A stretch of DNA of 64,000 nucleotides from Gaeumannomyces sp. JS-464. Its lineage: Eukaryota > Ascomycota > Sordariomycetes > Magnaporthales > Magnaporthaceae. The stretch lies in contig NGZR01000004.1 in NCBI GenBank assembly GCA_002197995.1, positions 4,030,001 to 4,094,000 of the forward strand, given 5' to 3'. The notes beneath the pieces are model-generated. The model was given only the letters and a program-made list of their open reading frames with translations. It was not told the DNA's origin and did no database searches. Below are positions 35,248-47,842 of the stretch, piece by piece (the first letter of the stretch is position 1; each line of letters opens with the position of its first letter). The translations under genes and the position numbers were made by a program.

Positions 35248-37780
35248 TAAAACGGATATGTTTGGACGTGAAGGAGGGGAAACATGAGTTAATAAAAAAA
35301 GGGAACATTTATTGCAAAGGTGGGTAATTCCTTTTAAGCCCTCGTAGTTTGTTAATTTACTAAAGTTTTTATAAACGTGCGTTACGTTATAGGACCTTTA
35401 CATTTTATAAATATCCAGCGTATTATAAACGCAAAATGGCAAATTAAAAAGGCAAATAATATAGCGTTTAAAAAAGCGTTAACGTGGTTTACAAGCGAGT
35501 GGGCCGCACAAGCGAATAGGCCATAACACCTCGACTTCCAGTTAATTAACACGCATGTTAACCTAACAACGCCAGGAATCCATTTAAACTATCCGGAACT
35601 GATATATATGGACATTTTACTTTTTCCTAACAAATACGCGTAATATGTCCGATTTTGCCGCAAATGCTATATCGCCGATAAGTTATCGTCGTTTTTTTTT
35701 TAACCCTTATAATCGCGCATTTTTTACTGTAATTATTTATTTAACTCCTTTTAGTTTAAAACATTTCGTACTTTTTCGATAAATAACTTTTTAAATTAAA
35801 CACGTGTTTTTTTAGCCTTTCGGCGTTTGCTTAATGCTTTATTCGCTTTTTCGTAATTTTAAAGCACTTTTTTTAAAAAAAAGTTAACCCGATGCATAAT
35901 TATTAAAGCTGTTGGGCAAGTAAGTAAACGTTAGCAGTAAAGTAAATTAAATTGTTTTAAAAAAAGGGAGGCTCGAAAGGCCCAACCTGCACAAAATTGA
36001 AATATCCCCAATTTTGTAAAAGGCGCTAATGGGGCCCGCCTTTATTTGCGATAAGGGCTGCGGGTTTCCACAAGCCCGCACTTCCAGCTATTAACGAGGC
36101 CCTACTGGCCGTAATAATAATTGCTTTACCCCTTTTCGTTAACTAGTTTATAACCGTTAGCATAAGTATTAAAAGCTACCCGGTAATTGGAAATTTAAAT
36201 TTTAATATGTTCGATTGCGAAATTGCGTTTTTAACTATTTTGTAACGGGGTCGCCTGTAAAGGGCCGCCGTGGCTTAATATACAGTGGTGCCAAAAGGTT
36301 TAAGCACGAAGTGCTTAAACTGTTAAATCTTTTGGTTTATGTAGTGGAGCGGTACTTTGGCACGTCCTTTTACATATTTAAAGGGTTTTAAAAGTTTAAA
36401 ATTCAAGGTCGTTTAAAAGCGTTTTTAAGGAAGTTAAAGTTCGTAATTTTACATCCAGCTTTTTTAAAACTAAATTTAAATTAAAAAAACGCAAAGCTAA
36501 CTTTTTAAAAGCCTTTTTAAATGTTTTTTTCAGTTATAAAGTTAAAAAATGCCGTTTTAAACGCCGAAAAAAACTCGATTTTAATTACGTGGTTAACGTA
36601 TAATTTTATAAAATTTTCGATTTATTCACCGTACGCTTTTTTTAACGGTTTAAAACATTTAACGTTAAGCAGTTAAAAAAAGTAAAACGAATGCAAAAGT
36701 ATATAAAACGTAATAATATTATGTTTTTAGTAATAAAGCTCGAAATTCGTTAAATAGTAGCTTTTATAACTATTTAGTATTAATAAACGATAAAACTTTA
36801 TAAAACGAACTGTAATATATTTATTAAAATGCTAAATCCATTTTAAACCGAACTCGTTTATAATTTACCCGTTAAAATTTATTAAAATAACTTAATCGCG
36901 TAAAAAGTCGGTTTTTGAATATTAATTGGCTAAATGGTATTACTTTTTAACAATAATAAAAAAAATCCTTTAACCGTAATAATTAACATTTTGGATAATT
37001 ATAATTTATTCCCGATTATTAAATTAAACTAGTTTTGTTTTATTACAACTTTTTAATATTATAATAATTATAACGGCGGTAATTATACTTATAAAAAAAC
37101 CAATTTCGTTAAAATTATAAATATTACTATTTTAAATGCTATATTTATTTATAATATTTCGTATAAAATTAAACCATGCAAAAACGAGTTTAGGATTTTC
37201 GCATTTAGCTTTTTAATAATCGTACTTTCGAATCCAACGCGTACCGAAATTTACGCGGCGTTTAACGAAATTCGCAACCTAGTTTTTACTAACGGCGCTT
37301 GCATCGCGTTTAGCGAGCAATTAGTTAGCCATTTTTTAACATTAAAAGGCTAAAAAGGAAATGCGCGGGAATTCAGTTTAAATATGTATTTAATAAACGC
37401 CTCCTTTTCGGATTCCATTAATTTCCATAATTTAGGTATGCTATCGCGTCGAGTAGGTTAGCCGCGCTTTCGACGCGTTAAAATCGATCTCGCAATTGAA
37501 TAGATTTTTGCAGTTTCCTGCACGCTTAGTTTTAGGTTAAGTTGCAAAACTTAAAGGGCAAGCACTACCCAGTTTTCGTCGTTTCCTATTGGCATTGTTA
37601 TAAGTGGAGGAATTGGTCGCGAAAAAAAAAGCGTCGCGTGGTCACGTGTTTTGGCCCACTCGTTTGTGAACCACGTCAAATTTTGATTAAAATTTATATA
37701 TGATTGCATCGAGCTTAGTTAAATTAAAGTAGAAATTTGCAATTGAATGCACTAGGTTGGTGTTAATCCGTCTTTTTTAA
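35248..37780. mobile_element. Second AT-rich, RIP-like repeat remnant, class uncertain
   Basis: 2.5 kb of strongly AT-biased DNA rich in TTAA and ATAA, with no usable reading frame on either strand. At 36281 the sequence TACAGTGGTGCCAAAAG resembles the outer end of a Tc1/mariner element next to a TA target. I found no matching far end, so it may be truncated or a different family. The AT bias stops sharply near 37,780, where GC-rich unique sequence resumes. RIP acts on duplicated DNA, so this too was probably a repeat. Confidence 0.6.
36299..36322. repeat. Perfect 10-bp inverted repeat (hairpin)
   Basis: GTTTAAGCAC, a GAA loop, then GTGCTTAAAC, about 16 bases inside the Tc1-like end. It has escaped AT drift, which may be chance. 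Confidence 0.7.
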
Positions 37781-38545
37781 GGTGGCGGACAGGGTGTGCA
37801 CTGACTTATAATAGGACCGGTGCGTTTAACCAGATTCGGCCTCCTGAAACGCCTCCTTCCACACCAATTGCTCAGCCTGAATGGCACCTGCTACTAGGAG
37901 GACCCAGGCCCGCCCCGGCCGAGAACCACCTGACGTCGGGGCATTATGTATGTGGGTGTGTGGTGGTGTGCAGCGACGTCGGGCTCACCGCAACGAGCAG
38001 TCGAGACTGCCTGCCTGCCCTGGGTGTGCGTCCCGGCGTGGGAGGCTCCATGCATTGAGGAAACAAAACGCGGCACCCCCGTATTGCATAGAGAAGCGTT
38101 TCGTTTAGCAGTTCACTCAGAGTACTGGAGACGTCTAGGTAGGTTTATATAGGTAGAGGACGCGGGCTGCGCTAATATATTATCCACGATCCTTGAGCTC
38201 GCAACCACCATCCGTCATGTCTTGGTAATGCTTCCCCCAAACGATAATATGAACAGCCCCTAAACCTTCCTCTGTGCTCGTAAAGAGACTCGTTGAAACC
38301 TGTCCAAAGTAAAAATAAAAACAGAAACGACATAAAGAAAGCGTGGACCCCACCCCCTGTTGAAAATGCCGGTTTCCGGGTATGCGCCCTAGTAATGATG
38401 CCTGAACCAAACAAAAAGACATCGACAACACCGTACATGCCTGCATCTCGCCCGCTCTCGCTCGCCCAGCTGGGAGCCGGGCAAGGGAGAGAGCGAGGAG
38501 GAAGGAACAGAATGAAAAAGAAAAGAAATTATATACAGGCAGCCT
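37781..38545. other. Intergenic region downstream of Rif1
   Basis: GC-rich unique sequence between the repeat block and the Rif1 stop codon. No gene is seen. Confidence 0.5.
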
Positions 38546-41500
38546 CTAGTTATCCCGTCCCCTCTTCTCGGCCGCGTAAAGCTCGCGCTTGATATCCATG
38601 CACACGTCCAATTTCGTACACCTCGTCCCTTGGGAGGTTTGCCGTCCGCAGGGCGCCCAGTCCACCCCTGAGCATGTCCATGATGGTCTGAAAAGTCGAC
38701 TTGGGCGCTGGCGGCTGCGGCATCTCCGCTGGCTCTTGAGCTGTTGTTTCGGCCGCCGCCTCGACCGCCGTCGGGTGGACCGGCCCGTCGTCATCGTCGT
38801 CGTCGCCCTCCTCCTCGGCTTCATCTGCTTTTGTTTCGTCTCCAGCGTGGGTTTCCGGCTCCAGGGCCGGGGCTACAGCGGCCTCGGCGACGGCTGAAGT
38901 GGCGCGCTCCTGGCTGCGTTGCGATTCTGTCTCCTCCATCGCAATCTGCGACTGAAGCTGCTCCTCGGGATCTGTCTCTGTGCTCCGGGGGGAAAGAGCC
39001 TCCAAGGGTTCGGCTTGCTTGTCTTTACCCTCATCTTGCTGCATTTCTGTCGCCTCCATGATGCTGATGGCTACTGTGGGATCCTCTGCTGCAGTAGGGA
39101 TGACGTCTGCCCCCGGCTTCTCAGCGGCGTCGCCATTTGGTGGAACATCGTCTGCTGCGAGAACTTGGGAGAGAGTCGTGTCAGTGAATAATGTAACAGT
39201 AGACTGGCGGTATGAAGAGGCTCCCATACATTTTGTGTCCAGATCGACCTGGCTGTCGGGTACCTCCTGGCACTGAAGCTCCGGGGACAGCTGCTTCGCC
39301 TTCTTGGGACTGGCAGAGCTGTCTTCTTCTTCGCCATCGGCTGCCTTGGACGTTCGCTTGCGCTTTCTCCTGCTGGCGGGGGTTGAGGCATGCGACTTGG
39401 CGGTTTTTCAGCTCCAGGTGTCGAGGGCGCGCTCGACAGCATCGAGCTTGATCCGGACCTTCGCGGTCGGCCCCGTCCCCTTTTTGATCTCCTCCTACCC
39501 TCGATCGAAACCGCGTCCGTTTCCGGTTCCGGATCCGTCTGCATGGGATTGGCGGGATTTCTCTTATTTTTCTGATCCTTAATTGGCGATGGGGTGCCCT
39601 CAATGAAGTTTGTCGGTGGTCGTGACTGACCATCCAGCTCCACGACAAGCCTGACCATGCTGTCCTCCACCCCTTCACTGACCGCAAACGAGATGTCCTC
39701 CACGACAGCTTCTTGCGCGGCCTTCTCCGCCAGAGATGACTTCTCAGGGCTAGTCGGCGCGTCCACAATGGCCTCGCCGCCGGACTTGGGTGTCTCCTGG
39801 ACAGCCTTGATCCGCTTGCTGCGACGCGGGGTCGACGGGATCTCAAGAATTGCCCTGCTCGCCATAATAGAGCCGACCTTGGGCTTCTCTGCGGGGGCAC
39901 TTTCGATAGCAGGGCTATAATCGGCCGCAGCAGCCGGGGAGGCCGCGGCCGGCTCGTCGAATACTAGGTTCCCATCCTCCTCATCAATAGCCATGGCGTC
40001 ATCGTCATCCTCCTCGGGGGCGGAGGCTGCCCGGCGCACAGGCTCGGGAGATCCAGTGATGGGTGAAGACGAGAACTGCCAATCATCTAACAGGCTGGTG
40101 TTGCGGGATCGGGTGTTTATCTCGGGCACAAGGGGTATCGGCGTGCTTCGGGAGGCGATGAAGGTGGATCGGTAGTCCCACTGTAAGTGTGGGCCAGGGG
40201 TAGTGCTTGGCCGCGGCGAGGCGTGGGCGTCGAGCTGATAAAGTATTGGAAGGAATCTCCCCGCTCAGGGGTGGCAGCCTGAGGAGTGGACGGTGGGCTA
40301 GGAGACCTGGGATGGACCTCTTTCAGAGGAGATGATTGCTTTGCGTTGTTATCGAGGGCCGCCCGCCTGGGGCTGGAACGCCTTAGACGTCTCGGGCTCG
40401 TACGCCTTGGGCTGGATCGGATAGCTGGGAACAGTGTCGCAGCGGCCTTTTGCCGGTCTCGCCTTCTTGCTGCCTCTCGGTGAGAACTTGGGACTCGAGA
40501 CTGGCCCGATCGGACGGCGACGGGCCAATTGCCTCAAACTGGACTTGAGAGTCATCATGACGAGGCTTCGCGGAAGATTTACTCTTGTGACGAGTAGACA
40601 TTGAGGATTTGGTAACGCCGCCGCTCGAGAGACGCGGACTCTTTCTAGGAGTACTTTGCTCCCTCACAGACGGAATCACGCCCTTTCCGCTTTTGGCTGG
40701 AGTCACCGTCATCTTGACGGGAGATATGGATTTGGTCGATGCAGAATTGAAGATTTCCATGTCGTCCTGGGAGTCGATGAAGGAGGGCATCTGCGCACCG
40801 CCAGCTGAGCTGTCTGAGACATCGAGTCCTGGCAGGGTAATGTCGACGAACGGGTGGAGCGAGATGAGCACGGCCTTGAGTTTCTCAGGGTAGGCAACAT
40901 CGGAGGCCTTCTCGAAGCGATTGGTTCCACATGGTCGACACGCTGTTGACAACATGGCGGTGCTTGCTCTCAAAGGCAGCACATAACAATGGTTCCATGC
41001 TCGTCAAGGGGAGCATCTCTGGTGTTTCGACATTGAAGACGAGCGCACACACCCGATCCCACAGTGACTTGGTCACTTCTGATACCGCTGTGAACTGGCG
41101 GCTTTGGAGCCGAGTGCTTCCGTCCTGAATCCAGGGCACAAAGCCGGCCTGCAAGAGTTCGAGAGTTTGCAGTGCAAGCTGGCTGTTACACCTGCCCATG
41201 AAGACCTCCACCTCTTTCAGTACCACGACAGCGGACGAGTGGACCACATCATCATCGCTGTATAGACGCTGGAGGACCGTGTTGCAGGCCCGGTAGAGGC
41301 TGTCAAAGGGGTCGCATGAGGCAGATCTCGCTCCGGAGGCCGCAGTGCCCCACAATCGCCGACGGGCAGCCTCGATAGCCTGTCTGTCTCGCGGGTGGGT
41401 GGCAGCCGAAATCAGCTCGGCAAAAGCGATAGTGCAGTTGTTTGGCAAGGAACCATCTTCGGGTAGCGTGTCAAGAAGGGACTTGGCGAGAGGCTCGACG

Positions 41501-44110
41501 ACCGTGATCGCCACACCGGCGTCCAGCTACATTTCTCACGCGGCTGGCGAGAGAGCTGAACAGAGACTGCCAGTGATGCCAGCCTAGGTTTGGGGTGGAT
41601 CTCAGCCCACGCTCGAGGACCTTGACGATATCCCGATACTCTTGGCCAAGAAGCACGTCACTGCCTGAACTGCCGACGAGATCACTGCTGTGCTGAGATG
41701 GTTCCAAGCCCGCGGACGCAAGCTCGGCGATAAGAACCCACGGGCCGCCCGGGCACAGCGCATCGGCCGGGATCATCTGCATCATCTCCTGAGCCATCTG
41801 CTTGCGTCCCTTGGCATCCCTTTCACAGATGAGAGGGGTGAAATGGACCGGAAAAACTCGGTAAATTCCTCGTTGTCAGGGACTCCGGGTGGCAGGGTTG
41901 ACAGGATGGAGAACAGTGGTACAAGGTCGGCCGCGCAGTGAGTGAATGCTTAGCGGAACGATGCGAAGGGGTCGATATTGGCACCAGCGTCCTATCGTTG
42001 TTCATCGCTAGCACCTTCTCGGTGAAGGGCAGACGCCCCAGCTTGTCGATGACAACCAGAATCAGTTCCCGAGTGCTCGCCAGGAACTGGACCGAGCCGC
42101 TGTTGTCGGTCTCCTTCATCACTCCGGCGCCTTCGACCCATACTCGCATCAGGAAGCCAAGCGTGTGGCCCAGGAAGGTGGCCGTCTCCTGCGAGACCTT
42201 GATTTCTTTCGAGGCCGCCGATGCAATCGAAGCGATCAAGTTGTGCCAAAGCCTATGCGTCCCGCTCCTGGTGTTGCTTAGTTCGTGGTAGTTTTGCTTG
42301 ATTATCGGCTCAACAACCCCGAACACCCTTACTGGGTTTCGACGCAACCACTTCGCCTCTATCGCAGGGAGTTCCGCTGGTGTTATCGGCGTGGCTTCGT
42401 CGGCGATCCTGTCTTCGCGCCAGACCCGCTGAGTCGAGCAGTCGAAGAGGCCAGTAAGAATGGCCACGCTTTGAGCGCACCTCTGCTTGTCGGGGACAGA
42501 CTGGCCGTCGGTGAGTTGCTGCATCACCGGCTTGACACTAGTGTCCCAGTAGACGTCGAGATTGCTGAGGTTTACACCAAACTTGAAGGTGTAGTAGAAC
42601 AGCACGCAAGTGGTTTCACCAATAACCTTGCGCAGCTCCTCGACGGCGTCCTTGTCCTTTCCGTTGCCAAATCGCCTGAGCTGGTTGGCCTGGAAAGGCT
42701 GTGAAAGCGACCGAAGAGTCTTGGGAGGGATCGAGCGAGTCCCGACACTCAGCGTGTACACCAAACGGGACCAGGCTCGATTCGCCTCCAGCTTGGTGTT
42801 TATGTCGGGGTGATTGAAGCATGTCTGCATTATGAGGAGCCAGTCGTTGAAGTGCTTCCATTCGTCGGCGTTTGGTAGCAGGAGCATAGTCACACTCCAG
42901 ATCTGGGGGACGAAGCGCGAGACCTGCTTGTCCTTGAGCATATTCTTGAGGTTATCGGCGTAGTACTCGATGAATACCTTACCCTCTTCGGATGGCGAAG
43001 GCAGTTGCACGAGCTCGAGCACCTTGCGTGATAGCAGCTTTTCCCTGCCGATTGTGAAGGCAGCCTCCTTGCCTAGCGAGATTGCACTGTATCTAATCTC
43101 CTTGACGGTGCTAAGCATAGCCTCGAACAGATCGAACAGCCAGTCCGAGTGCTGGGCCATGTGATGCTTGGACTGCTTGACCAGCTTTCGGTAAACCTGG
43201 ATGCTGTGTATAATGTGCTCTTCTTGTCCTTGATGGGCTCCGGGATGTTGCGGATGGCGGCGACAATCTTGCCTACCCGGTCGGACGTCATGACCTTGGG
43301 CGGGAAGGTCTGGATGCCGATGACCTGCAGCACGTTCCTTGCCATCTCCTTTGATAGAGAGGCATCGCCGAGCGTCCTTATGCAATGGTCGACGATCTGG
43401 AGGGCGGCGTCGTTGGGGATGAAGGACGCAATGGCGGGAAAGTAGAGAAAGACGTGCAGCAGCTGGTAGGCGTGGTTTGTGAGCGACACATCGGTGCTCT
43501 TGCTGGTGATGTCCCTCTGCACGAACTGGATGAAGAGGGGCATCTTGTCTTGCAGCGCTATCCTGTCGGGCAGATTCTTGGACGCCTTCAGGGCGCGCAC
43601 CAGCATGGTGTAGGCATCGACCTTGTCGTCGCGATCGCTGCCCGCCAGCTGCTTGACCGTCGACTCCAGCATTTCGGGCAGGTTCAGGCCATCGGGGCTC
43701 AAGCGATCTGTCGGGTCGAGGGGGTTCGAGCCGTAGGATACGCTGACCTTGAGAATCGACTTGACGGGGGCGGCTGTGGCCGAGGAGGGATGTGAGATGG
43801 AGACGGGAGTGGGCTGGGGCAGTTTCCCATTCTCGCCAACCGAGGATGGATGTTCCCGGTACTCGGCCTGGGCCGAGAACTCGACTCTCTTCCTACGAGA
43901 GCTCCCTGCGGCAGGCGAGGGATTGCTAGGCGGCGTGTGGAGGGTCCGTCTCGGGTCGAGGAGATGGGGCTCGGGCGCCGGCTTCGCCTTGAGAAGGCTC
44001 GGATCAGGCTCGGTGGTCTTTCTGTGAGGCGGCGTCGGCGGTCTCGCTTCTAGGTGGTCCAGGCGGCTGCTGCTATTGCTGTTGCTGTCTTCCACCACTG
44101 CAGCGGGCAT
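38546..44110 (-). CDS. Rif1 (Rap1-interacting factor 1), telomere and replication-timing protein, frame disrupted
   Basis: About 1,850 codons. Rif1 brings protein phosphatase 1 to chromatin, delaying late origins and shaping telomere and break repair. The start MPAAVVEDSN at 44110 is chosen over an upstream in-frame ATG at 44149. Residues 75-78 (RVEF) and 118-121 (SILK) are the two PP1-docking motifs. The HEAT-rich Rif1_N domain follows (LNLPEMLESTVKQLAGSDRD, NHAYQLLHVFLYFP, EHIIHSIQVYRKLVKQSK, ADEWKHFNDWLLIMQTCFNH, ILTGLFDCSTQRVWRED), then STMWNQS, a Ser/Pro-rich part (SRNTSLLDDWQFSSSP) and an acidic tail ending CMDIKRELYAAEKRGRDN. Frame changes are needed near 43,218, 41,945, 41,836 (GGGG run), 41,512, 40,925, between 40,130 and 40,480, near 39,300 and near 38,610. 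No introns explain them. Consensus errors are likelier than decay because conserved motifs persist in every segment. Confidence 0.87.
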
Positions 44111-45215
44111 GATGGCACCAAGATCAAACAAGACCCCCCTGGACCTCAACCTATCTCCTCCCAGATGCCAACAGACTCATAAGTCGGCTCGAAGGAAGGC
44201 GGATGTCGTCGGGGATGTCGGGCGGGTTGCTAATGCTGAAACGGACAAGCAGAACAAAAAGGGATTAAGCCAACGAAAGAAAAAGGGGGGAAAGCGATTA
44301 CACAAAATTACACCTGGAAAAGCCGTTGTGATAAAGCACGGGCACGATGGCGGCAACCAGACACCAAGGGGGAAAAACGTCGCCGCCCTGGTCCGTCGTC
44401 TGTTCAACTGCGATGGGGCCGATTTACAAGGGCAAATCGGTTGCCCCGAGACGACTTCTAGTGAAAAGTCGCGGTTCGCGCCTAAAGTGGAGAATCGCGT
44501 GGTGTTCGTGTCCCGCCAACCACGTCAATTAAGTTTCCAGCGGGCTAAAGGGCCTGCAGGGATACCCTGATCCTTCAGCTCGCGATTTGCACCCCGCTAT
44601 TGACTTCACAATTCAATCGTAGCCCGTGCGCCTCGCCCGGATTGAGAAACCAATCACGGAAGGGTAAAGCATGGCCGTTTGATGAGCAAAACCGCCGAGA
44701 TACCAGGCCCCGCATCTGCGACGCAATTCACGAGATCTTTCTACTATTCACAGCTGTCCTCCAAGTGCTGAACTGGTCAAGCCCATTGTCCAAGACAGGT
44801 CAGTTGCGGAGTAGGCTTGATCGGGTGTCGGGCAGAGCAGCAGTCCAAGGTGCATTCAATCTCTCCAAGTCAGTCACAGATCACGAGCGCACCCCTAAGG
44901 GCAAAGGAGGGTGGGGCTGGTGTCCTAGCAAAACCACCCAACGAAGAGAACCGACTCGTCTGGGACTAACACTGCTCGCTTTCCCCTTTTCGCTTCCATA
45001 CTCCGCTCGAAGGACATCGCACTTGGGTACCCCTAATCTTCCAATCGGCCGTATAACCCCAAAACCCGTGCATTGTAAAGCCACGACCGGCGTTCTCAGA
45101 AGCCAGGGTGACAGATCCGCGGCGCAGCCCAGAGATGGCCCAGGCACTCTTTACCGGCACCCTAAGGGGCCCAGGTAGGCTCCTCGAACCTCAACAGCCA
45201 CGCCCAACTCGCGAA
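44111..45215. promoter_or_regulatory. Divergent promoter region of Rif1 and RIC8
   Basis: 1.1 kb between the two start codons. It holds both 5' leaders. An in-frame ATG at 45129-45137 upstream of the RIC8 start would extend that protein by about 27 residues, but I do not favour it. No named element is seen. Confidence 0.45.
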
Positions 45216-46829
45216 ATGACGAAAATACTGAATCCGAATCGGACAGCAAAACGATCTGCCGTCCAGAGCCTGTTGGACAAGTTGACTCTGGACCTGAAGG
45301 AGCAAAATCTCAGCCCTCAAGGTATAGTGTCTAGCTCCGGTCCCCGCTTATGCTCGCGTTCGCTAACCAGGCCTAATCAGATCGCGATGCGGCTCTAGAG
45401 GAGCTCAAGGTCTATGGCAGAGATCCCAGAGATGCGGACCCCATCTTCACTAAAGAGGGGATGACAACATTGTTAGCCCATGCCTTTGACAGCACCTCAG
45501 ACACAACCTCGCGCAATGCTCTCAGATGTCTAGCCAACGCCATGGTCCTCAACCCTGCGTCGAAGCAGTTCCTGTTTGACCTGGGCTACGAGTCCAAAGC
45601 GTGTGCCAGGCTCAGGAACGACAGCTGGGACGATGAATTCCTGATTTCGAGGATTCTGCTACTCGCGACCTATATCCCTGGCATTGACAAGGCAGCGCTC
45701 ATCACCAAACACGATCTTGCGGATTCCGTTGTCAAAAGGCTCACTAAACATGCCGAAATTCCACCATCCAAGGCCAAAGCTGACCCAATGGAGGACATGG
45801 CCCTGGCGGAGACCCTCAAGCTTCTCTTCAACCTTGGGCACTACTGCCCTGAACAACGTGGCGACCTTGCTCCGGCGATCCCTTCCGTCGTGAAAATGAT
45901 ATGTGCCCGACCACTACCAGCCGGGAAACCACTGAGCCCTCCATTTGGGCCCCTGGTAAATGCCTTGGTTGACGTGGACTTGCAGAACGACGATGCGAAG
46001 ACTGCCCTTTTTCCCGGAGACGAGCCGGGCAAACCCGTGGGAAGGATGATACATATCCTGGACTCTTCGCTGAGCAGCTACAGCGAGAAGGATATGGATG
46101 CTACCATTGCCCCGCTGGTCGGTGTGCTAGGCTGCATCTACGAGGTTGCGCCGGAGCCGGTGCAGCAGTTCATGCGGGAGAAGCTGCTTCCGGCCGAGGA
46201 GGACAGGGAGCAGGTGCTTGGCAGCAGCGGGGGTCTGCCGTCGAGGCTGCTCAAGAACTCGACGAACCCGCTCGCGCCCGAGCTGCAAAAGAGCATCTCG
46301 CACCTGCTCTTCGACCTCCTGTCCGGCAGGGATGCGATGAAGTTCATCGAGAACGTGGGCTACGGCTTCGCGTCTGGGTTCCTCTTCTCGAACAATATCC
46401 AGGTCCCGGAGGGGCGCTGGGGGCTGCAGGGGGCAGTTCTGGCGCCGCGGGCGCTTCCTCGGGCGGAAAGGACTTCAATCCCATCACGGGCCAGTTCTTG
46501 GACGCCGAGAAGCTCCCAGAGACGCCGCCTATGACGCAGGAGGAGAAGGAGAGAGAGGCCGAGAGACTGTTTGTTTTGTTTGAGAGGTTCGTTTTCGCGC
46601 CATTTGATTCTCCTGGGTTCCTGGATCCGCTTCATATCAAAGAGGCCACTCCGTAGCCGCTGACTCACACGCTATTTGTCACAGACTCAAGAAAACCGGA
46701 ATCATCGATGTCCAGAATCCAGTCGAGAAGGCTTTCCAGGAGGGTCGTTTCGAGGAGTTGGATGATGACTACGATGAGGACAAGGACAAGAAGCAGAGTG
46801 GCGATGGCAGCGCGGGCATGAAGGCATAG
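45216..46829 (+). CDS. RIC8 / synembryn, G-alpha guanine nucleotide exchange factor
   Basis: Exons 45216-45321, 45381-46586 and 46685-46829 (introns 59 and 98 bases). RIC8 folds and activates heterotrimeric G-alpha subunits and, in filamentous fungi, supports growth and asexual development. Armadillo-type helices run throughout: SAVQSLLDKLTLDLKEQNLS, DAALEELKVYGRD, TSRNALRCLANAMVLNP, AETLKLLFNLGHYCPE, PPFGPLVNALVDVD, VGVLGCIYEVAPEPVQQFM, AMKFIENVGYGFASGFLFSN, then DFNPITGQFLDAEKLPETPP and an acidic end. VPEG and GGSSGAAGASSGGKDF lie in different frames. One more G in the GGGG run at about 46,411 joins them and makes 486 codons, the usual size. An upstream in-frame ATG exists, but the chosen start matches the typical N-terminus. 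Confidence 0.92.
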
Positions 46830-47842
46830 CTGTAGGCTTGTTGGCTGTGGTCAAAGCGGTGGGCAGTTCGGATTTGGCCTCACGCTATGTAGGTTTTTAT
46901 TTCCAGTCAGTTTGGGTCCCGAGTCTCTCTTCGGGCGAAAGTACAGGAAGCTGTCATAAAACCTTTGCGGTTCTGTCCATCCATATTCCTGCCAATTAAG
47001 AACGCTGTGTGCGTAGCTAAGCATTTAGCTTCGATCCGTGACAGTCCGGATATTGACACAACGCTCGCGGCTCGAGATCCCGGCGCGTCCTCTCAGCTTG
47101 GTTAGTGCGGAGGATGCCTACAGCATACAAAGTGGAGTCTGGTCCGTGCAGTTGCACCGCTCCCGGTTTAGAAACGGTACTCGAATTTCCATGTTTACGT
47201 ATTGTCGCGTCAACACCAAACACGGTCGAGCACCCTGGTGGGTGGCTTCCAGGTTTCTTGGCTTTCTATGCTCTCCCCGCATCAGAACAAAGACAGTTGA
47301 GCGAGGCATGCGATTTGCGATCAAAATCCGCCTTCTGATATTTTCTTGTCTGCACAAGGTCTCGTTCTGAGCGTCGCGGTCCAGAGAATATCAACTGATT
47401 GCACATTCCGTCCATTCAAGCAGTTTCCCGTAACCCGTAGCCCAAACGTATGTACTGCATTAGAGAAGATACCCTGGTCCGACCTCCACTCTGAGGTAGG
47501 TGGGAGCTCTCACACCAAGCCAGACCCATGTCACGTGCGGGTCAATCAGCATGGAAGCTCCAGAAGCACCGACCAAGCATAAAACCGCGCGGTCGCGCTC
47601 GCGGTTCGAAAACAGAGCTAACGGTTCGCTCCACAGCTCCCTCACCTTCAACGTTATCACAATCCCAGCTTATTATCGCGCCGCTCCCGATTCCCGGCGC
47701 GCATCTATCAGTCCTCCATTGTCCGCGTCGTTTTTGGCGACCGGACACACTCACCTTTCGATCGAGGTGAATTATGAACGCATTCTTGTCGCCGCGAACC
47801 GTATTTTTTGGCCGCTCAGAAGTCGTTCAGCAAGCCGAAGTC
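46830..47842. other. Intergenic region upstream of the chromodomain gene
   Basis: No gene recognised. Probably the 3' end of RIC8 and the promoter of the chromodomain gene. Confidence 0.45.
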
